A stretch of 10,063 bases of DNA from Gammaproteobacteria bacterium (GTDB lineage Bacteria; Pseudomonadota; Gammaproteobacteria; Pseudomonadales; Pseudohongiellaceae): positions 1 through 10,063 of the forward strand of contig RKSA01000099.1 in NCBI GenBank assembly GCA_007571115.1. Direction: 5' to 3'. Shown here in pieces: positions 6,426 through 10,063 of the stretch. Positions within the stretch are counted from its first letter, which is position 1. Each line of letters opens with the position of its first letter. Below the pieces are notes generated by a model. The model did no database searches. It saw only the letters and a program-made list of their open reading frames with translations, and was not told the origin of the DNA. The translations under genes were made by a program, and so were the position numbers.

Positions 6426-7634
6426 ATGCATGTTTGCACGATTTTTCGCACGACCATTCGCACCGGGAAGCCGGGTCTTTGCGCGTCTGCCGGTGCGTCC
6501 GCCTGCGTGGCGCTGCTGTTCGCCAGCGTCGCTGCTGCCCAGGCGATCATTCCGCGCCCTCCCGAGATCGCGGCGAGCAGCTATGTCCTCATGGACGCGA
6601 AGACCGGCCACGTCATTCTCGAAAACAATGCCACCGAGGCGCTGCCGCCAGCGAGCTTGACCAAGATCATGACCGCCTATATCGCCGTCGAGGAAATCCT
6701 TTCGGGCAACTTGCGCATGGAGGACGAAGTCCACGTCAGCGAGAAGGCCTGGCGAATGGGCGGATCGAAGATGTTCATCGGCGTCGATACCCGGGTCAGC
6801 GTCGCCGACTTGCTGCGGGGAATCATCATCCAGTCGGGCAATGACGCCAGCGTCGCCATCGCCGAACACATCGCCGGCAGCGAGGACGCCTTCGCCGACA
6901 TGATGAACCAGTACGCCGAGGCTCTCGGCCTCGAACAGTCGTTTTTCGGCAACTCCAGCGGCCTCGATTCCGACGAGTACCAGAACTTCATGTCGGCGCG
7001 GGATCTGGCGCTGCTCTCCCGGGCGACGGTCAACAATCACCCCGAGCACTATCCGATCTACGCCGAGCGCGAATTCACGTACAACGACATCAAGCAGCCG
7101 AACCGCAACACCCTGCTGTTCCGCGACCGCAACGTCGACGGCCTGAAAACCGGCTGGACCGAGCGAGCCGGCTACTGCCTGGTGACTTCGGCGCAGCGCG
7201 ACGGCATGCGTCTGATCGCCGTCGTCATGGGAACCGAAAGCGAAAACGCCCGGGTGGTCGAGACGCAAAAGATGCTCACCTACGGTTTCCGCTATTACGA
7301 AACGTGGAAGGTCAACGACCCTGGCCAGCCTCTGGCCAGCGTGCCCATCTGGTCGGGAGTCAGCGACACTCTCGAGCTTGGTCTGGAGGAAGGGGTCCAC
7401 GTGACGATCCAGCGCGGCAGGGGCGAGGATCTGCAGGCCGCGATCAATGTCGCCGAGGTCATGCACGCTCCCGTGGAGGCAGGGCAGATCATGGGAACGA
7501 TCGACATCAGTCTCGATGGAGCGCTCGTTCACAGCGGCGAAATCATTGCCCTGCACCCGGTTGCCCCGGGCAGCTTCGTCAAACGGATGACCGATTGGTT
7601 CAGTCTCAGATTCAGCAGCCTGCTCGGCGACTGA
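6426..7634 (+). CDS. dacA: D-alanyl-D-alanine carboxypeptidase (PBP5/PBP6 type)
   Basis: Periplasmic low-molecular-weight PBP that removes the terminal D-Ala from peptidoglycan stem pentapeptides. It has 402 residues (E. coli PBP5 precursor 403). A signal peptide covers about residues 1-38 (hydrophobic ACVALLFASVAAA, cleavage near AAA/Q). Active-site motifs are S77-L-T-K80 in PPASLTKIMTAY, S137-G-N in QSGNDASVAIAEH, and K241-T-G in DGLKTGWTERAGYC. The beta-rich C-terminal domain follows, ending in the amphipathic membrane anchor GSFVKRMTDWFSLRFSSLLG. No strong ribosome binding site precedes the ATG; the gap to rlpA is only 38 bp. It has the usual rlpA-dacA adjacency, but ybeD, which normally follows, is absent. 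dacA versus dacC naming cannot be settled from sequence alone. Confidence 0.95.
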   Translation: MHVCTIFRTTIRTGKPGLCASAGASACVALLFASVAAAQAIIPRPPEIAASSYVLMDAKTGHVILENNATEALPPASLTKIMTAYIAVEEILSGNLRMEDEVHVSEKAWRMGGSKMFIGVDTRVSVADLLRGIIIQSGNDASVAIAEHIAGSEDAFADMMNQYAEALGLEQSFFGNSSGLDSDEYQNFMSARDLALLSRATVNNHPEHYPIYAEREFTYNDIKQPNRNTLLFRDRNVDGLKTGWTERAGYCLVTSAQRDGMRLIAVVMGTESENARVVETQKMLTYGFRYYETWKVNDPGQPLASVPIWSGVSDTLELGLEEGVHVTIQRGRGEDLQAAINVAEVMHAPVEAGQIMGTIDISLDGALVHSGEIIALHPVAPGSFVKRMTDWFSLRFSSLLGD

Positions 7635-8368
7635 CCGTTGCGGCCGCGAGCGCTGATTCGCGGGCAAGTCTTGCAGGCACCTCTGCGGCAAAGCCCGCTC
7701 CCCTGACGCGCTGGCGAGGTCGCGTCGGCTACTTGCAGGCCTGGCGCGACATGCAGGCTTTCGTCGCTGCCGCAGGTCCGGCAAGCCGAGAGGAGGTCTG
7801 GCTGCTGCAGCACGAGCCCGTCTATACCCTCGGTCGCGCGGGGAAGCGCGAGCATCTGCTTGCGCCGAGCGAAATCCCGCTCATCGAGACTGACCGCGGC
7901 GGCCAGATCACGTATCATGGCCCCGGCCAGTGGCTGCTCTACCCCTTGCTCGACCTGCGCGCCAGGCGCATGGGGGCGCGGACTCTGGTGAGCCTGCTCG
8001 AAGCTGCGGCGATCGGCAGCCTTGGCGAATTCGGCATCGCTGCAAGGACTCGCCCCGGCGCGCCGGGAGTCTACGTCGGCGAGGCGAAAATCGCCTCGCT
8101 GGGAGTGCGGATCAGCAGGGGCTGGAGCTACCACGGCCTGAGCCTGAATGTCGACATGGATTTGCGCCCCTTCGAGGGGATCAATCCCTGCGGCTATCGC
8201 GGCCTGCCCGTCACGCAAGTCGCTGCGCTGCTCGGGCGGCGCCCGGGCCTGCTCGAGGATCTGGGGCATTGCCTGCAACAGAGCGTGCTGCTCGAACTTG
8301 GGAAATTTCCGGCGCGAGCGCGTCCGGCGGAGGGATCATGCCAGCAAGGCAACGCAGAAACGTTCTGA
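7595..8368 (+). CDS. lipB: Octanoyl-[ACP]:protein octanoyltransferase, start unresolved
   Basis: Transfers octanoate from acyl carrier protein to lipoyl domains, the first step of lipoate assembly. Clear LipB blocks: EEVWLLQHEPVYTLGRAGK, DRGGQITYHGPGQWLLYPLL, APGVYVGEAKIASLGVRI, and INPCGYRG. The acyl-thioester Cys (codon 8189) and catalytic Lys (codon 8087) are 34 residues apart, as Cys169 and Lys135 in E. coli. The conserved N-terminus (LTRWRGRVGYLQAWRDM, from 7703) has no ATG or GTG close before it. The nearest in-frame standard start upstream is TTG 7595, inside dacA, giving 257 residues and an Ala/Ser-rich extension. Alternatives are CTG 7703 or 7631, or TTG 7733 (GAGGT at 7716-7720), which would lose part of the conserved N-terminus. 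The C-terminus runs 31 bases into lipA. ybeD is missing upstream. Confidence 0.9.
   Translation: MVQSQIQQPARRLTVAAASADSRASLAGTSAAKPAPLTRWRGRVGYLQAWRDMQAFVAAAGPASREEVWLLQHEPVYTLGRAGKREHLLAPSEIPLIETDRGGQITYHGPGQWLLYPLLDLRARRMGARTLVSLLEAAAIGSLGEFGIAARTRPGAPGVYVGEAKIASLGVRISRGWSYHGLSLNVDMDLRPFEGINPCGYRGLPVTQVAALLGRRPGLLEDLGHCLQQSVLLELGKFPARARPAEGSCQQGNAETF
8329..8334 (+). promoter_or_regulatory. Ribosome binding site of lipA inside lipB
   Basis: GGAGGG ends three bases before the lipA ATG at 8338, a rather short spacing. It lies inside the 3' end of lipB and supports the 8338 start, which gives a protein collinear with E. coli LipA. Confidence 0.6.
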
Positions 8369-9303
8369 TCGAAGGGCAGAAATTGCGCGGCGCCGAGAAG
8401 CTGCGGCGAATCCCGGTCAAGGTTGTCGCAACGACGACGCTTCCCGAGAAGCCCCCTTGGCTGCGGGTGCGAATCCCCGCCTCGGCAAAAGTCGCGCAGT
8501 TGCGGCGCAAATTGCGCAGCCACGGCCTCGCCTCGGTCTGCGAGGAGGCTTCCTGCCCGAATCTCGGCGAATGTTTCAGCAATGGCACCGCGACCTTCAT
8601 GATCATGGGCGACATCTGCACGCGCCGCTGCCCGTTTTGCGACGTTGCCCACGGCAAGCCGCGGCCCCTCAACGAACGCGAACCTGTCGAGCTCGCCGAG
8701 GCGATTCGCGATTTGGGGCTGTCCTACGTCGTGATCACCTCGGTTGACCGCGATGACCTGAAAGACAGCGGCGCCGGCCATTTCGCCGCGTGCATCCGCA
8801 CCGTCAGGCAGCGCAATCCGAACGTTCGAATCGAGGTGCTGACCCCCGATTTCCGCGGTCGCATGGACTTGGCGCTGGCAATCCTGAACGATGCGCCCCC
8901 CGACGTCTTCAATCACAATCTCGAGACCGTGCCGCGGCTCTATCGCCAGGCCAGGCCGGGCGCAGACTATGGCTATTCCCTGCAGTTATTGAAAAAATTC
9001 AAGGAATTGCAGCCGAAAGTTCCAACAAAATCTGGCTTGATGCTCGGCCTCGGCGAAACCCTCGACGAAGTTCGCGAGGTGCTTCGCGACTTGCGCAGCC
9101 ATGATGTCGACATGGTCACCCTCGGCCAGTACTTGCAACCAAGCCGGCACCACCTTCCCGTTGCGCGCTTCGTCCATCCCGATGAATTCGCGGCCTTGCG
9201 CGAGGCCGGCGAGCAGCTCGGCTTTCGCCACGTCGCGAGCGGGCCACTGGTGCGCTCCTCGTATCACGCCGACGAGCAGGCCAGACTGTCGCACAGCGCT
9301 TGA
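8338..9303 (+). CDS. lipA: Lipoyl synthase, radical SAM enzyme
   Basis: Inserts two sulfur atoms into octanoyl groups attached by LipB, giving lipoyl cofactors of the 2-oxoacid dehydrogenases and the glycine cleavage system. The ATG at 8338 gives 321 residues, the same length as E. coli LipA, and key residues share its numbering. The auxiliary 4Fe-4S cluster ligands are Cys68, Cys73 and Cys79 (CEEASCPNLGEC); the radical SAM cluster ligands are Cys94, Cys98 and Cys101 (CTRRCPFC). The C-terminal RSSY motif (306-309) contains the serine that completes the auxiliary cluster. Other family blocks: SVDRDDLKDSGAGHF, VFNHNLETVPRLY, TKSGLMLGLGET and LGQYLQPSRHHLPV. It overlaps lipB by 31 bp, so the pair is surely co-transcribed. 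No convincing rho-independent terminator was found after it. Confidence 0.98.
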   Translation: MPARQRRNVLIEGQKLRGAEKLRRIPVKVVATTTLPEKPPWLRVRIPASAKVAQLRRKLRSHGLASVCEEASCPNLGECFSNGTATFMIMGDICTRRCPFCDVAHGKPRPLNEREPVELAEAIRDLGLSYVVITSVDRDDLKDSGAGHFAACIRTVRQRNPNVRIEVLTPDFRGRMDLALAILNDAPPDVFNHNLETVPRLYRQARPGADYGYSLQLLKKFKELQPKVPTKSGLMLGLGETLDEVREVLRDLRSHDVDMVTLGQYLQPSRHHLPVARFVHPDEFAALREAGEQLGFRHVASGPLVRSSYHADEQARLSHSA

Positions 9304-9468
9304 AAGCAGCCATGCAGCGCCTGAAACGGGTGATTGGGCAGCACTGCAAGGGAAAGATGGCGCGAGCAACGCCGCTATGCAACAATGCCGCCTCGGAATG
9401 GCGCGACCAAGTTCGCGAATGGATCTCCTCCTGATGGCATTTTCAGGCATGGGCATGGGCCTGCGGAC
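9304..9468. other. 165-bp gap between lipA and the transporter gene
   Basis: No clear promoter or terminator was found. It contains a 13-base near-repeat (9357-9369 and 9398-9410, 12 of 13 identical) and a GGCATG hexamer run at 9446-9463 (two exact copies and one variant) just before the transporter ATG. Two small frames chain across it: 9312-9434 (40 residues, starting MQRLKRVIGQ and ending EWRDQVREWISS) and 9434-9472 (12 residues). Their junctions are TGATG and, with the transporter start, ATGA. Neither has a good ribosome binding site, so they are not called as genes. Confidence 0.5.
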
Positions 9469-10063
9469 ATGAGTCGCGCTGCGAAAGGCAAGCCTGGCCG
9501 GGGCGAATTCAGTTCGCGTTTCGGCTTTCTGATGGCGGCTTCGGGTTCGGCCGTCGGGCTCGGAAACATCTGGGGTTTTCCGACCAATGCCGCGTCCCAT
9601 GGCGGTGCGGCCTTTCTTTTCGCCTATCTGCTGCTGACCTTTGCCCTGGCGTATCCGGCCCTGATGGCGGAACTGATTATCGGCCGTCACGCCAAGGCCA
9701 ACTCGATCGAGGCATTGCAAGGGATTGCCCGGGGGCCGAGAACCCGAGCCCTGGCCTGGTTCGTCGGCCTGCTCGGAATCACCACGGTGAGCTTCATTCT
9801 CAGCTTCTACGCCATCGTCAGCGGCTGGATGATCGCGCACTTCCTCGACCCCCTCGCGCGCCTCGCCGGCGCCGATGCTGCTGCTGGCTGGCTCGTTGCC
9901 GACAGCGAATTGCGCAACGCCCTGTTCGTGATCGTGTTCATGGCCTTGACCATCCTCATCATCCGCGCCGGCGTGAAGGACGGAATCGAGCGCTGGGCCT
10001 CGCGGCTGATGCCAACGCTGATCCTGATCCTGCTGCTGCTGATCGCCCATGTGCTGACCCTTC
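9469..10063 (+). CDS. Neurotransmitter:sodium symporter (NSS/SNF) family transporter, 3'-truncated
   Basis: Sodium-coupled transporter of the LeuT-fold NSS family in the inner membrane, probably for an amino acid or similar small molecule; the substrate cannot be told. The frame begins MSRAAKGKPGRGEFSSRFGF, and RGEFSSRFGF is the typical segment before the first helix. The unwound helix 1 motif GSAVGLGNIWGFP (residues 26-38) aligns with LeuT residues 20-32, giving Ala28 and Asn33 at LeuT Ala22 and Asn27 (Na+ site). The usual gate Arg (LeuT Arg30) is Gly36 here. NAASHGGAAFLFAYLLL and PALMAELIIGRH follow as in family helix 2, then hydrophobic segments around 9760-9850 and 9920-9970. The window ends after 198 codons, so over half of the gene is missing. 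The ATG lacks a good ribosome binding site. It probably is not part of the lipoate operon. Confidence 0.9.
   Translation, partial: MSRAAKGKPGRGEFSSRFGFLMAASGSAVGLGNIWGFPTNAASHGGAAFLFAYLLLTFALAYPALMAELIIGRHAKANSIEALQGIARGPRTRALAWFVGLLGITTVSFILSFYAIVSGWMIAHFLDPLARLAGADAAAGWLVADSELRNALFVIVFMALTILIIRAGVKDGIERWASRLMPTLILILLLLIAHVLTL

Noticed and set aside
6369..7784. 471-codon open frame on the minus strand covering dacA
   Set aside because: It lies antisense to dacA, which has all three PBP motifs. Long antisense frames are expected in GC-rich genes; the product resembles no family I know.
8988..9003. A-rich TTGAAAAAATTCAA stretch in lipA as a frameshift or slippage site
   Set aside because: LipA is collinear with E. 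coli on both sides in one frame, so no frameshift is needed; it is a short Leu-Lys-Lys-Phe coding run.
9430..9447. Possible terminator hairpin CCTGA/TCAGG after lipA
   Set aside because: The stem is only five pairs and no T-run follows.
8986..10050. 354-codon minus-strand open frame across lipA end and the transporter gene
   Set aside because: The plus strand here encodes the LipA C-terminus and a clear NSS transporter N-terminal half; the minus frame is compositional.

Overview
This window looks like a chromosomal housekeeping segment from a high-GC (roughly 60-65% by eye) gammaproteobacterium. The gene order proA-nadD-rsfS-mrdA-mrdB-rlpA-dacA-lipB-lipA matches the classical Pseudomonas/Escherichia cell-elongation and lipoate locus. 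All main genes read left to right, are tightly packed, and keep their family catalytic residues. PBP2, RlpA and LipA can be numbered almost directly onto their E. coli or P. aeruginosa counterparts. No mobile elements, tRNA, rRNA or CRISPR arrays were seen. The genus cannot be named from this sequence.

Layout: proA (5' end cut by the window) and nadD overlap by ATGA; nadD and rsfS overlap by ATGA. A 142-bp slot follows where rlmH usually sits. No rlmH is present. The slot holds five imperfect 18-bp tandem repeats and a 48-codon frame that is start/stop-coupled to both neighbours. Next come mrdA (PBP2) and mrdB (RodA, GTG start overlapping the mrdA stop), a 77-bp gap where Pseudomonas carries a lytic transglycosylase gene (mltB/sltB), rlpA, dacA, lipB directly after or overlapping dacA (no ybeD in between), and lipA overlapping the end of lipB. 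After a 165-bp gap a neurotransmitter:sodium symporter family gene begins and runs off the right edge.

How the genes work together: ProA makes proline; NadD makes NAD; RsfS silences ribosomes. PBP2 and RodA are the transpeptidase and glycosyltransferase of the elongasome. RlpA and DacA trim the peptidoglycan they make (glycan strands and D-Ala stem ends respectively). LipB and LipA attach octanoate to lipoyl domains and insert sulfur into it. The near absence of gaps from proA to rodA suggests one transcription unit; rlpA has its own strong ribosome binding site after the largest gap within the cluster.

The most unusual point is the rsfS-mrdA junction: a repeat array whose every unit carries a stop codon in the rsfS phase, and which also encodes a hexapeptide-repeat small ORF fitting exactly between rsfS and mrdA. 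Other points to check are the loss of three usual members of the locus (rlmH, mltB, ybeD), the lack of an ordinary start codon for lipB, an AT-rich inverted repeat inside mrdA, and a Gly in place of the usual gate Arg in the transporter.
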